Shown here: positions 45,036 to 54,189 of the stretch, piece after piece | How the letters are laid out: the number at the start of each line of letters is the position of its first letter | Position numbering within the stretch: position 1 is the first letter of the stretch | NCBI RefSeq assembly: GCF_000298315.2 | Contig: NZ_AEYE02000005.1 | Location: 62,001-126,000, forward strand | Direction of reading: 5' to 3' | DNA: 64,000 nucleotides | Origin: Rhizobium grahamii CCGE 502 | GTDB taxonomy: Bacteria > Pseudomonadota > Alphaproteobacteria > Rhizobiales > Rhizobiaceae | Notes under the pieces: model-generated | The model's input: the letters and a program-made list of their open reading frames with translations, nothing else | What the model was told of the DNA's origin: nothing | The model's database searches: none | Position numbers and translations under genes: made by a program

Positions 45036-48000
45036 TCAGGAGGCGATGCGCCAGGAGCTTTCGATCGCCATCTGTGTGAAATCCTCGAAGGACAGCGGGC
45101 GGGAGAAGGCATAGCCTTGCAGAAGGTCGCAGCCAAGTTCGTCAAGGAGGGTGGCATGCGCTGCCGTTTCGACGCCTTCGGCCACCGTTTCGACGCCGAG
45201 CGAGCGGGCGATGTCGATGATCGAGCTGACCAGCGCGCGCTCCTGCGGCGAATTCATGATCGGCTGAACCAGCTGCCGGTCGATCTTCAACCGTTTCGGC
45301 TTCAGCTTGAGGAGGCTGACGATCGACGTATGACCCGTTCCGAAATCGTCGATCTCGATATCGATCCCGAGTGCCTTGATGCGCTCGAGGTTATGGGCGG
45401 CCACGTCCTCGCTTTCGTCGAGGAAGATCGACTCGACCAGTTCGAATGAGAGTTCGCCGGGGCGCATCTGCAGGCCGCTCAGCGATTGTGCCAGCATTTC
45501 ATCATGCAGCCGTCGTGCCGAGACGTTGACCGAAATCTTCGGAATGGTGACGCCCCGTGCTGTCCAGCGCATCTTGTCCCTCAGAGCAGTGTCGAGAACG
45601 ATCCGGTCGAGCGTCTGGACGACGTTGATCTCGTCGGCGATCTTCAGGAACTTGTCCGGCGTCAACAGCCCGCGAGACGGATGCTGCCAACGAACCAGAG
45701 CTTCGACGCCGGTGAGCTGCATGGTGCGCGCGGAAAACTGCGGCTGGTACCAGGCGGTGAACTCGCCGTTCTCGATGCCGGCGAGAATCTCGTCTGCCAA
45801 GCGCTTGTTATTGATGATGTCGGCCTGCAGATTGTGGGTGAAGAACTCGTAGCGGTTCCGTCCCTGGCTTTTGGCGCGATAGAGGGCGATGTCGGCGTTG
45901 ATCAGCACTTTGCGGGCATCGACGTGTACGCCATTGGCGAGCGCGATACCGATGGAGACGCCGCAACGGCAGGCAAACCCTTCGAAGTCGATCGGCTGGC
46001 GCATTTGTTCGATGATGCGGCCGGCAAGCGCCGACATATCGGCGTCATTGGCGTTCAGCGCGAGAATGACGAATTCGTCGCCGCCGATGCGCGCCACCAG
46101 GTCGTCGCGGCGCAGATTGCTCGAGAGTACCCTTGATGCGTGGATCAGCATGGCGTCACCGGCGGCATGCCCGAGCGTGTCGTTGATTTCCTTGAACCTG
46201 TCGAGGTCGATATGAAGGATGGCGAACTTCTGCCGTTCCTTGCGTCCATCCATCGTCAGTGTTTCGAGTGCGATATCCAGCTTGCGGCGGTTGGCGAGCG
46301 CCGTCAGCGGATCGTGCAATGCGTTGTGTTCGATACGGTTCTTGGCAATCTCGAGCTCGATGTTCTTGGCGATCGCCTCGTCCTTGGCGGCCTTGAGCTG
46401 CGCCGTCATCAGCGCATCCTCGGTAATGTCGAAGGCAACGCCGATAATCTTCAATTTGCCGCTCGGCGTTTGGTGGACCTTGCCCGTGGAGCGGACATAG
46501 CGCATCGAGCCGTCCTCGACTGGAACGCGGCAGATCAGGGTGTGCGTGTCGCCGATCTGCATGAAATGGCGCGCGCTTTCGACAGCGAGTGCCCGATCTT
46601 CCGGCAGAATGCAGGAGAGCCAGACCGGCTCGGTCATGAAGCCGACCCTTGGAGGCAGTCCATAGAGTTCGTGCATGCGCTCGTCCCAGATCGAGCCTTC
46701 GTCCCCGAGCGTGGCTTCCCAGATACCGCACTGATAGGAGTCGAGCGCCAGGTCCAGCTTGCCAGAGAGTTCCGAAAGCTCTGCCTCGCGCCGTGACAGT
46801 TCGTCCAGCGCCATTTCGAGTTCGGCATTCTTGATGTCGCTGACATCCTTCGCCTTGCGCAACGTTTCCGCTGCCTCGGCATCGGCGGTGACATCCCAGA
46901 CGATGCCGATGGTTTTGTCGTCGCCGGCAGCGTCGGTGTAGAAGGAGCCGATCGAGCGTAGGTGCCGGACTGCTCCGTTCTCAGTGACAACACGGTATTG
47001 CGTCTCATATGCGGAGCCGGCGACGTTGTAGTGGAAGAAGTGTACTTCCGCGATGTGTCGATCCTCGGGGAGGATCGCGGCAAGCCAGTCTTCCAGCGAA
47101 TGGCTGCCGTCTTGAGCTGGCTTGCCGTGCAGCGCAGCGGCGCGAGCATCCCAGAACAGGGTATGCCCGTGATCATGCAGTTCCCATATGCCGATATTCG
47201 ACGATTCCAGCGCAAGGTTGAGGCGTTGCGACAGTTTCAGCAAGGTCGCCTCACGCACCTTGAGCTGCGCGATATTGCGGTTGCGCTCGCCGAGCAGCAG
47301 GGTCGCAAAGAAGACGGGGATGATCGTGATGCAGCCCGCGGCAGCGATGATCAGCCGAAGCTCTGACTGGTTTTCCGGAACCGCGTTCCAACCTGTCGTC
47401 GGAACGGCCGCGATCTCCCAGCGTCCGCCGGCAAAGGCGATCTTGCGTGTCACCGGCTGCTTGTCGCGCAGATCCGGCGAGCCGAAAAAGGGCGTCGTCG
47501 CGCCGTCCGCCAGACCAAGGTCGCGCACTGCGATCGAGAGGTGATCGAGATGCGGATATTTCTCCTGGTTTTCGCTGTTTCGCGCGGGCTTCAATCCGGT
47601 ATTCTGGTAGAACAAGTCGGCGTCGACCATCACTTCGACGGCGCCCCAGATGCGGCGTTGCCCGTTCTCCTTCACAAAGACTGGAAAGAAGACTGCGAAG
47701 GCCTCCTTGCCGTCGGTCGTGGTGATCGGCCCGTAGAAGCGCGCTTGCTGGGCACCTGTCGTGCGCGTCACCGATTGACGGGCGGAGAGACCATCGCGGA
47801 CGTCACTACCCACCCGTTCGTCCGCGGCCTGCGGCGGATAGACGGCGCCGACGATGAAATTGGGCGCTATGGCGACATTCAGGAAGTGCGGGTTCTGGAT
47901 AAGCAGCCAGTTGATCTGACGCTCCATCTCCTCGGCGTTTACGCTCGAGTTGACCGCGACCATGTTCGCCAGGTCGCGTACGACCGTGATGTCCATGTTG

Positions 48001-48224
48001 ATCTGCGCAGTCATCCGCGCCCGAATCAAACTAATCTCGTTTTCGGTTCGAATAGTTAGCTCGCGCAGATGAGTGGCAGTATTGGCGCGGTCGAGCCCGA
48101 AGCCGACGATGACGACAACAATAGCGACGAGGACGGAAACCAGGAGGGCAATACGGGTATGCCTGAAGACGCGCAGCAGCGTGTTGCTGTCTTTAAGGCC
48201 AAATAGCAAAACCCAGTCTCCCAT
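45036..48224 (-). CDS. CHASE-PAS-PAS-GGDEF-EAL c-di-GMP enzyme
   Basis: A 1062-residue membrane-anchored signalling protein. TM1 is at about 24-46, a periplasmic CHASE domain at about 80-270 and TM2 at about 290-312. PAS domains lie near 335-440 and 485-600. The GGDEF domain (about 640-795) has the intact motif RIGGDEFVIL near 712 and an intact RxxD inhibitory site (RRDD) five residues before it. The EAL domain (about 810-1055) keeps GVEALVRW, VNVSARRL, FELVES, DDFGTGHTS, KIDRQLV, AEGVET and LQGYAFSRP. Both cyclase and phosphodiesterase activities are therefore possible. It senses an unknown external signal. It is a separate unit between aroC and DUF1344. Confidence 0.94.
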   Translation of the reverse strand: MGDWVLLFGLKDSNTLLRVFRHTRIALLVSVLVAIVVVIVGFGLDRANTATHLRELTIRTENEISLIRARMTAQINMDITVVRDLANMVAVNSSVNAEEMERQINWLLIQNPHFLNVAIAPNFIVGAVYPPQAADERVGSDVRDGLSARQSVTRTTGAQQARFYGPITTTDGKEAFAVFFPVFVKENGQRRIWGAVEVMVDADLFYQNTGLKPARNSENQEKYPHLDHLSIAVRDLGLADGATTPFFGSPDLRDKQPVTRKIAFAGGRWEIAAVPTTGWNAVPENQSELRLIIAAAGCITIIPVFFATLLLGERNRNIAQLKVREATLLKLSQRLNLALESSNIGIWELHDHGHTLFWDARAAALHGKPAQDGSHSLEDWLAAILPEDRHIAEVHFFHYNVAGSAYETQYRVVTENGAVRHLRSIGSFYTDAAGDDKTIGIVWDVTADAEAAETLRKAKDVSDIKNAELEMALDELSRREAELSELSGKLDLALDSYQCGIWEATLGDEGSIWDERMHELYGLPPRVGFMTEPVWLSCILPEDRALAVESARHFMQIGDTHTLICRVPVEDGSMRYVRSTGKVHQTPSGKLKIIGVAFDITEDALMTAQLKAAKDEAIAKNIELEIAKNRIEHNALHDPLTALANRRKLDIALETLTMDGRKERQKFAILHIDLDRFKEINDTLGHAAGDAMLIHASRVLSSNLRRDDLVARIGGDEFVILALNANDADMSALAGRIIEQMRQPIDFEGFACRCGVSIGIALANGVHVDARKVLINADIALYRAKSQGRNRYEFFTHNLQADIINNKRLADEILAGIENGEFTAWYQPQFSARTMQLTGVEALVRWQHPSRGLLTPDKFLKIADEINVVQTLDRIVLDTALRDKMRWTARGVTIPKISVNVSARRLHDEMLAQSLSGLQMRPGELSFELVESIFLDESEDVAAHNLERIKALGIDIEIDDFGTGHTSIVSLLKLKPKRLKIDRQLVQPIMNSPQERALVSSIIDIARSLGVETVAEGVETAAHATLLDELGCDLLQGYAFSRPLSFEDFTQMAIESSWRIAS

Positions 48225-48454
48225 GTTCGGGACGACTTTAAATAGAAGCCGTTAATTTACGATTTCCCGCAAATCCTCTTTGGCGAACACAAAAGCCTAC
48301 TGGGAATGCAATTAACGAAACGATGGCGTTATTGTTAAAATACTCTTCACCAATTTGGCGCAGCGCGTCATTCTTCAGGGCAAATTTCGCCATATTCGGG
48401 AGGTTATCTGTGCGCAGTTGGATTATCGAGTCGCGTTTTCGAGGGAATGCAGCC

Positions 48455-48715
48455 ATGCGCTTCGTAGTAGCCACGCTTTTGGCCACCGCCAGTTTCTTGT
48501 CGCCGATAAGCGGATTTGCCGAAAGCGCGGACGTCGAGGCGACCATCAAGAAGGTCGATATGACCAACCTTAGCCTGACCCTCGATGACGGAAAAACCTA
48601 TCAGGCACCGGAAGAGTTCAATTTCGAGGGGCTGAAGGCAGGTGTGAAGGTTATCGTCTTCTACACTGAGGTAGACGGCAAGCGCGTCATCAACGATCTC
48701 GACGTCGTTCAGTAA
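48455..48715 (+). CDS. DUF1344 family exported protein
   Basis: An 86-residue protein with a signal peptide (MRFVVATLLATASFLSPISG, cleavage near FAES). The mature part is a small beta-rich domain (ATIKKVDMTNLSLTLDDGKT, GVKVIVFYTEVDGKRVINDL) typical of DUF1344, found in periplasmic proteins of rhizobia. The role is unknown. The ATG at 48455 has GAGGGA eight bases upstream; the longer frame from 48323 would bury the signal peptide. It is convergent with the histidine phosphatase, six bases apart. Confidence 0.82.
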   Translation: MRFVVATLLATASFLSPISGFAESADVEATIKKVDMTNLSLTLDDGKTYQAPEEFNFEGLKAGVKVIVFYTEVDGKRVINDLDVVQ

Positions 48716-48721
48716 TTCGAC

Positions 48722-49312
48722 CTAGATCCAGCCAATCAATCCCTTGTCGCGATCGATCTTCAGGATGCGGTCTTGTGGGATCTCACCTTCAGCAGCCTCG
48801 TCCTTTGGCAAGCCGGCAATCGTCCTGAAAAGACTGCGTATGACGCCGCCGTGTGTCACGCAAGCCGTTGGTTTGTCGACGGAATTCAGCCAGGATGCAA
48901 CGCGCCACGACATGATTTCATAGCTTTCCGCGTTGTCTCCCGGCGGAATGAAATCCCACTTGTTGAGATTGCGCTCGGTGACGCGGTCCCGGGCTGTCGC
49001 TTTCAATTCCTTGATCGTGAAGCCTTCCCAATCGCCAAAGGACACCTCGACCAGTCGCTCGTCGGTCCGATAGGATTTCGATGGAAGACCCATTGCCTCA
49101 CGCATGATTTCCATCGTGGCGCGGGTGCGTGCGAGCGGGCTTGCGACGAAATCGAAGGGGATGGCCTCGACCTTGAGGATTTCTGCGAGGTCAATGCCGT
49201 TCTGCCAGGCCTGCGCCCTGCCGATCGCATTGAGCGGAATATCCTTCTGCCCTTGCAGGCGACGCTCGGCGTTCCAGTCTGTCTGGCCATGTCTGACGAC
49301 GTAGATAAGCAA
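48722..49312 (-). CDS. Histidine phosphatase family protein
   Basis: A 196-residue histidine phosphatase. RHG occurs in IYVVRHGQTDWNAERRLQG at the N-terminus, the arginine block is VASPLARTRATMEI, and the second catalytic histidine is in TACVTHGGVIRSLF. The start is TTG at 49312, supported by GGAG six bases upstream. The protein then begins at the canonical strand. It is upstream-adjacent to fabI on the same strand and may be cotranscribed with it. The substrate is unknown; relatives act on phosphosugars, phosphoglycerate or alpha-ribazole phosphate. Confidence 0.88.
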   Translation of the reverse strand: MLIYVVRHGQTDWNAERRLQGQKDIPLNAIGRAQAWQNGIDLAEILKVEAIPFDFVASPLARTRATMEIMREAMGLPSKSYRTDERLVEVSFGDWEGFTIKELKATARDRVTERNLNKWDFIPPGDNAESYEIMSWRVASWLNSVDKPTACVTHGGVIRSLFRTIAGLPKDEAAEGEIPQDRILKIDRDKGLIGWI

Positions 49313-49393
49313 AATCGGCTCCGTTAGGCGCGCAGCCCCTCAACCGCTGTCGCGAAGAAGGGGTCGCGAGCACGACGCAGCAAAGGAGTGCGA

Positions 49394-50212
49394 TCAGTCC
49401 TTTATGACGGAAATGTCGGGCGCGTCTACCGCCTTCATGCCGATGACGTGGTATCCGCTGTCGGCGTGATGGACCTCGCCGGTAACCGAACGCGAGAGGT
49501 CGGAGAGCAGGTACAGGCCGACATCACCCACTTCTTCGATCGTTACGGTACGACGCAGCGGTGCATTGTATTCGTTCCACTTCAGGATGTAGCGGAAGTC
49601 GCCGATGCCAGAGGCGGCAAGCGTTTTGATCGGTCCGGCAGAAACGGCGTTGACGCGAATGTTCTTCGGTCCGAGATCAACCGCAAGGTACTTCACGCTC
49701 GCTTCCAATGCCGCTTTGGCAACGCCCATGACGTTGTAGTTCGGCATGACCTTTTCGGCGCCATAGTAGGTCAGCGTCAGCATCGAGCCGCCGTCCGTCA
49801 TCAGCTTCTCGGCGCGACGCGCGACCGAGGTGAAGGAATAGACGGAGATCTGCATCGTCTTGTTGAAGTTGTCAGCCGAGGTGTCGACATAACGGCCGGT
49901 CAGCTCGTCCTTGTCCGAAAAGCCGATCGCGTGAACGATGAAGTCGATCTTGCCCCACAGCTTTTCGACGTGGTCGAAGACAGCATCGATGGTCGACTCG
50001 TCGCTGACATCGCAATGTCCGGCAAGAACGCCATTTACTTCGGCAACCAGCGGTTCCACGCGCTTTTTCAGTGCGTCGCCCTGGTAAGTAAAGGCGATTT
50101 CGCCGCCCTGTGCATGAATAGCCTTGGCAATACCCCACGCAATCGAACGATTGTTGGCAACGCCCATGATGACGCCGCGCTTGCCTGACATGAGGCCTGT
50201 TGCCTGAGCCAT
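49394..50212 (-). CDS. fabI: Enoyl-[acyl-carrier-protein] reductase (NADH)
   Basis: A 272-residue short-chain reductase that performs the last step of fatty acid elongation. The nucleotide site is GVANNRSIAWGIAKA, the FabI-type catalytic set is YYGAEKVMPNYNVMGVAKAA (Tyr-x6-Lys within), and the substrate loop has SAGPIKTLAASGI. The ATG at 50212 gives the usual MAQATGLM start. Rhizobia often carry two fabI copies, so essentiality is not certain. The dnaJ-like gene lies upstream on the same strand. Confidence 0.95.
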   Translation of the reverse strand: MAQATGLMSGKRGVIMGVANNRSIAWGIAKAIHAQGGEIAFTYQGDALKKRVEPLVAEVNGVLAGHCDVSDESTIDAVFDHVEKLWGKIDFIVHAIGFSDKDELTGRYVDTSADNFNKTMQISVYSFTSVARRAEKLMTDGGSMLTLTYYGAEKVMPNYNVMGVAKAALEASVKYLAVDLGPKNIRVNAVSAGPIKTLAASGIGDFRYILKWNEYNAPLRRTVTIEEVGDVGLYLLSDLSRSVTGEVHHADSGYHVIGMKAVDAPDISVIKD

Positions 50213-50335
50213 ATTTCGCCCCCTAAGGAATTCTGATCGGTCCTGCCTATGGCATAGGCTGCTAATCGGTTCAAGATTGGCAGCAATCATCAACTGTTAG
50301 GGATCGTAACAAAGGGTGCGCGTGTCACCAAAAGT

Positions 50336-51505
50336 TCACAAAAACAGCCCGTTCTTCATGCTGCGCATCAAATCGGTGACTTTGTCGTCGGGTTTTTCCC
50401 ACAACATAATGCGCAGCTCGACCACGAGATCAGCCCTGCCGCCGTCGGCGTTCGCGAGCCCTTGACCAGGGATTCGGATCGTCTTGTCGGAGCCCGACCA
50501 CGCGGGAACCGTGACGTTGATGGGGCCATTGGGCCCCTCGATCCGCGCCTCGGTTCCGAGTACGGCATTTTCGATCGTCACCGGCAGTACCGTGTGCAGG
50601 TCGAAGCCAACGACTGTGAACCGGTCGTCAGGGGCAATGTGAATGTTGACGACGGCATCGCCGCGCTGCATCCCGGCAAGCTTGTGGCCCTGGCCCTTCA
50701 GGCGCACCTGGTGACCTTCAGTCGTCCCGGCGGCCAGCGCAAATCCGCCATCGCGGCCTTCACCGAGGTCGACGGTCACCCAGCTCCCTTTGATAACCTC
50801 ATCGACTGTGACGGTCTTCGTTACGAACTGGTCCGGCGCTTTCTCGGGCGCGGCTGTGCCGCCGCCGGTAAAGCGGCGAACGAGCGACGTCAGCAAGCTC
50901 AGCGGCTGCATGACGGCGGAAGCCTGGGCGGCGGCCTCATCGGCGGCTTGCTGCTGTTCAGCCTCGGCCTTGGCGGCATCCGGTTGTTTGTCTGCTGTTG
51001 CAGCCTCTGCTTCCTGCCGCTTTGGAGCACCGGCGGAAAAGGCCTGGGCGCGGCCGCCACCGGCCGCAGCGCGCGCCTGCGTGCCGAAGATGCGCTCGAT
51101 CACTTCTTCCGGCGGCTCCGCCGCGCCTGTCTTTTGCTGCTTGGCCGTGTCCGCTGCCGCCTTCTGTGCAGCGGCGCGCGCAAGTTCTTCCATCACGCGC
51201 TCGGCATTGGCCTGGGCCGCCTTGGCACGAACGGCGGCTTCGCGAGCCGCCTGCCGCTGCTGCATGATCGTGCCTTCCTTAGCTTTGGCCTCGGCCAGCC
51301 GGGCGGCATTGTCAAAGAGGCTCCGTTTCTTTGGATCCTTCAATGTCTCATAGGCGCGGCCGATTTCCGCAAAGCGAGCGCTCGCCGTCGGGTCGCCCTG
51401 ATTGTGATCAGGGTGAACCGCCTTGGCCATATTGCGCCAGGCTGCTTTGATTTCGTCCTGCCCCGCGTCGCGCTTGACGCCCAAAATCTTATAAGGATCG
51501 CGCAT
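50336..51505 (-). CDS. DnaJ/CbpA-like co-chaperone without zinc finger
   Basis: A 389-residue class B J-protein. The J domain (1-68) has the HPD triad in AVHPDHNQG. The long central region (about 70-235) is rich in Ala, Gln and Lys and probably unstructured or helical. The C-terminal DnaJ substrate-binding domain (about 245-380) shows VDLGEGRDGGFALAAG, VRLKGQGHKLAG and IRIPGQGLAN. The cysteine-rich zinc finger of DnaJ proper is absent. It stimulates a DnaK-type partner. I chose the ATG at 51505 since the J domain begins there. Confidence 0.9.
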   Translation of the reverse strand: MRDPYKILGVKRDAGQDEIKAAWRNMAKAVHPDHNQGDPTASARFAEIGRAYETLKDPKKRSLFDNAARLAEAKAKEGTIMQQRQAAREAAVRAKAAQANAERVMEELARAAAQKAAADTAKQQKTGAAEPPEEVIERIFGTQARAAAGGGRAQAFSAGAPKRQEAEAATADKQPDAAKAEAEQQQAADEAAAQASAVMQPLSLLTSLVRRFTGGGTAAPEKAPDQFVTKTVTVDEVIKGSWVTVDLGEGRDGGFALAAGTTEGHQVRLKGQGHKLAGMQRGDAVVNIHIAPDDRFTVVGFDLHTVLPVTIENAVLGTEARIEGPNGPINVTVPAWSGSDKTIRIPGQGLANADGGRADLVVELRIMLWEKPDDKVTDLMRSMKNGLFL

Positions 51506-51750
51506 GTCCCAAACCGCCGGTGTTCCGATGCGGTGTGCCTGCCCTTGCCCTGGCACCCCGAAGCCTCTCGTTCGGCGCCCGAGCTCATCCTGAGGATAAA
51601 TCTGGCGCACATGAGGAACGATTGTCAGGAAAAGATGCTAATCAGTTCTTATCCGACGTGGCGGGTATCTCGCTTTTGCGCCGAATGGTTAGCCTTTTGC
51701 TAAACATCAAAAGAGGTGAGAGCACGCGCTAAGCATGCGTCGCAGGGCAT

Positions 51751-52209
51751 TCAGCTTTCCGGCTGGAAACTCAGGAGCTGCCAGTTGCCGCCGCCGACCA
51801 AGCAGGTCTTGCCATAGAATTTTGCAATTCCGACATAGGAGTGGCGCGTCGTACGGAACTGTCGGCAGACATGGCCGGAATCGGTATTCTCGACGATGGT
51901 GTCGATAACGCCGGCGCTTCCGGTCGAAGCGTTGGCCCAGGGAAGGGGACGTCCCTCTAGTCTCTGGATGTCGGCCGATGTCACGGCGTTGCCGACCGTC
52001 ATCTCGTCGGAAATCGAGTCACTCGTGGGTGCCGGCTGCGGCACCGTGCCCGTCGCAACCGAGCGGTCGACCTTCGAACTGCTGAAAAGATCAAGGCCGC
52101 TGGAGACGCAACCGGAGAGGGAGAGCACCGCCGTGCCGACAACGCAGAAGGCCGCACTGCGACGCAGCAGACCCTTTGTATGACGATCTGACTTTGCTAT
52201 GACTTCCAC
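51751..52209 (-). CDS. Lipoprotein, RT0821/Lpp0805-like surface protein
   Basis: A 152-residue protein with a basic N-terminus, a hydrophobic stretch and a lipobox (LSLSGC near residue 29-34). The mature part has a low-complexity Ser/Thr/Pro linker and a C-terminal domain (about 85-150) resembling the RT0821/Lpp0805 surface family (LPWANASTGSAGVID, CRQFRTTRH, GKTCLVGGGNWQL), with two to three cysteines. Likely anchored in the outer membrane. The role is unknown. It is divergent from pdxH. Confidence 0.8.
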   Translation of the reverse strand: MEVIAKSDRHTKGLLRRSAAFCVVGTAVLSLSGCVSSGLDLFSSSKVDRSVATGTVPQPAPTSDSISDEMTVGNAVTSADIQRLEGRPLPWANASTGSAGVIDTIVENTDSGHVCRQFRTTRHSYVGIAKFYGKTCLVGGGNWQLLSFQPES

Positions 52210-52275
52210 CCTGCGTCCTGTCCAGTAGCTAAAAGCTGGGCAAACTTCGAATAAACCCGGGGCATTTGAGCTAAT

Positions 52276-52896
52276 ATGTCGGCAAATGAGTTAATAAGCG
52301 GTGACTTCACCGAGCGAAACGAACCGTTCGATCTTTTTGCCGAGTGGCTGAAGGAAGCGGAGGCTTCCGAGATCAATGACCCGAATGCGGTAGCACTTGC
52401 GACGGTCGACGAGGACGGCCTTCCCAATGTCCGCATGGTTCTCCTTAAGGGATTCGATCACGAGGGTTTTGTCTTCTACACGAATTTCGAGAGCCAGAAA
52501 GGCCAGGAAATCCTCGGGCAGAAAAAAGCGGCGATGTGCTTCCACTGGAAAACGCTGCGCCGGCAGGTTCGCTTGCGGGGGCCTGTGGAAATCGTCAGCG
52601 ATGAAGAAGCGGATGCTTACTTCAAGACGCGGGCTCGCGGCAGCCGGATCGGTGCCTGGGCATCGAAGCAGTCACGGCCGCTGGAAAGCCGGTTCGCGCT
52701 CGAGAAAGCTGTAGCTGAATATACCGCCCGCTACGCGATCGGGGAGATTCCGCGTCCGGCGCATTGGTCCGGCTTCCGGATTCGGCCGGTGTCGATCGAG
52801 TTCTGGAAGGACCAGAAGTTCCGTCTGCACGATCGCATCGAGTTTCGCCGGGCCTCGCCGGAAGACAACTGGACGAAGGTTCGGATGTATCCCTGA
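52276..52896 (+). CDS. pdxH: Pyridoxine/pyridoxamine 5'-phosphate oxidase
   Basis: A 206-residue FMN enzyme that makes pyridoxal 5'-phosphate. Landmarks are the N-terminal [18 protein letters not shown]-binding [20 protein letters not shown], the phosphate contact [11 protein letters not shown], and the C-terminal [14 protein letters not shown] with RLHDR. The length is normal. It is divergent from the lipoprotein gene and followed 13 bases later by the convergent deacetylase. Confidence 0.96.
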   Translation: MSANELISGDFTERNEPFDLFAEWLKEAEASEINDPNAVALATVDEDGLPNVRMVLLKGFDHEGFVFYTNFESQKGQEILGQKKAAMCFHWKTLRRQVRLRGPVEIVSDEEADAYFKTRARGSRIGAWASKQSRPLESRFALEKAVAEYTARYAIGEIPRPAHWSGFRIRPVSIEFWKDQKFRLHDRIEFRRASPEDNWTKVRMYP

Positions 52897-52908
52897 TCAA
52901 CAGGATGG

Positions 52909-53961
52909 TCACACCTTGCTCGATGCAAACCGGAAAGGGATGCCGGAAGCAAGGCCGGAAACATGGCGCACGTTCTGATAGAGGCCGTTGACCGATAGCC
53001 TCGGCAGATGGGTGATGTGGCCGATCGAGCGCGGGGTGACGACGCCGGGCTGTGTCGTCACGGCAATATCAAAGCCGACCTCGCGTGCGATCGCCGCCTG
53101 CCTCTGCGTGACAGCCTGGCGCGTGCCATAGGGATAGGCGAAGCAGCCCGGTCGGGCGCCTGCGATCGCAGCGACATAGTCGCGCGAGGTTTCCATCTCG
53201 TCGCGAACCTCCTGGTCGGAAAGGCGGGACATCGCCCTGTGGCTGATCGTATGCGCGCCAAGGGAGGCGAGGGGACTGGCTTCCAGCAAATTGAGCTCCG
53301 GTGGGGTCATGACGAGATCGTCAACGATCTCGTGCGGATCGATCTCGTGCATCCGCGCCATGGCATCGATGGCTGCCACCACGGCGCTTTCGTCATGGCG
53401 ATGAAGATGGCTCGCGAAACGCGCGAACGCATGCTCCTTCAAGGCAACCGTTGCGATATCCAATATCTCATGGCCATTGCCGAAATCGAAGCCGAGCCTT
53501 TCCTCCTTACGCAAAAGCGCCGCAAGTGTCTCCCACCAGATCGTATGGGTGCGTTCGGAAAGGCCTTTGGCGACGAAGATGGTGAAGGGCGCGTCGTGTC
53601 TCTCGAAGATAGGCAAGGCATAGACAAGATTGTTGCGGTAACCGTCATCGAGCGTGAACGCCGCGAAAGGTTGGCTTGACGCGGACTGCGACAGCAACGC
53701 GGGAACTTCGTCAAGCGCCACGAAGCGATAGCCGTCGCGCTTCAGACGATCGAGGACCAGATCGAGGAATTCGGGTGTGATCTCCAGATGCGCATTGGGA
53801 GCGAACGCAGTGACTTCCTGGGGGCGGACATGGTGGAGCGTGAAGATCGCGCCGCGCCCGCGGGCGCCCCGCATCACACCGGCCGCACGCAGGAGGTTGG
53901 CAGCCTCAAGCCCACCGGTGATGGCAATTCGCCTTGCAAGCTTTTTCGCGCTGCCCGTCAT
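52909..53961 (-). CDS. Polysaccharide deacetylase family protein
   Basis: A 350-residue NodB-fold protein. The catalytic Asp pair is in AFTLDDGYRNN near residue 103, the metal histidines are in GAHTISHRAMS near residue 235, and the YPYGTR motif lies near 275. No signal peptide is clear, although the N-terminus MTGSAKKLARRIAITGG is basic. The second aspartate, histidines and arginine positions look intact, so it may act on a cell-surface sugar. The family also includes WbmS-like proteins of polysaccharide clusters. No glycan genes are adjacent. Confidence 0.86.
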   Translation of the reverse strand: MTGSAKKLARRIAITGGLEAANLLRAAGVMRGARGRGAIFTLHHVRPQEVTAFAPNAHLEITPEFLDLVLDRLKRDGYRFVALDEVPALLSQSASSQPFAAFTLDDGYRNNLVYALPIFERHDAPFTIFVAKGLSERTHTIWWETLAALLRKEERLGFDFGNGHEILDIATVALKEHAFARFASHLHRHDESAVVAAIDAMARMHEIDPHEIVDDLVMTPPELNLLEASPLASLGAHTISHRAMSRLSDQEVRDEMETSRDYVAAIAGARPGCFAYPYGTRQAVTQRQAAIAREVGFDIAVTTQPGVVTPRSIGHITHLPRLSVNGLYQNVRHVSGLASGIPFRFASSKV

Positions 53962-54189
53962 CTCACTGGCTGCTGACCCGTTTCTGGAACGGCGAAACTA
54001 GCAAGCCCGGGGTTAAGTCTTGCTGAATGAAGATTTTTGAGTGTCCTCTTTACGGGATTTTCACTATGAAGGATAAAACTTGGCAAAAATGGTACCAGTT
54101 GTCGCAAAGTCGCTCCAGATTGGCTGCTTCTGTAGCGGAACGGGACAAATCCGAATGGCGCCGGCTATTCGTTCATCAAGGGGAAATGC

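Noticed and set aside
51560-51610. A CTCATCCTGAGGA-type sequence resembling rhizobial intergenic repeats
   Set aside because: Only about 13 bases fit my memory of such palindromic elements; the rest of the element is not visible, so it is not annotated as a repeat.
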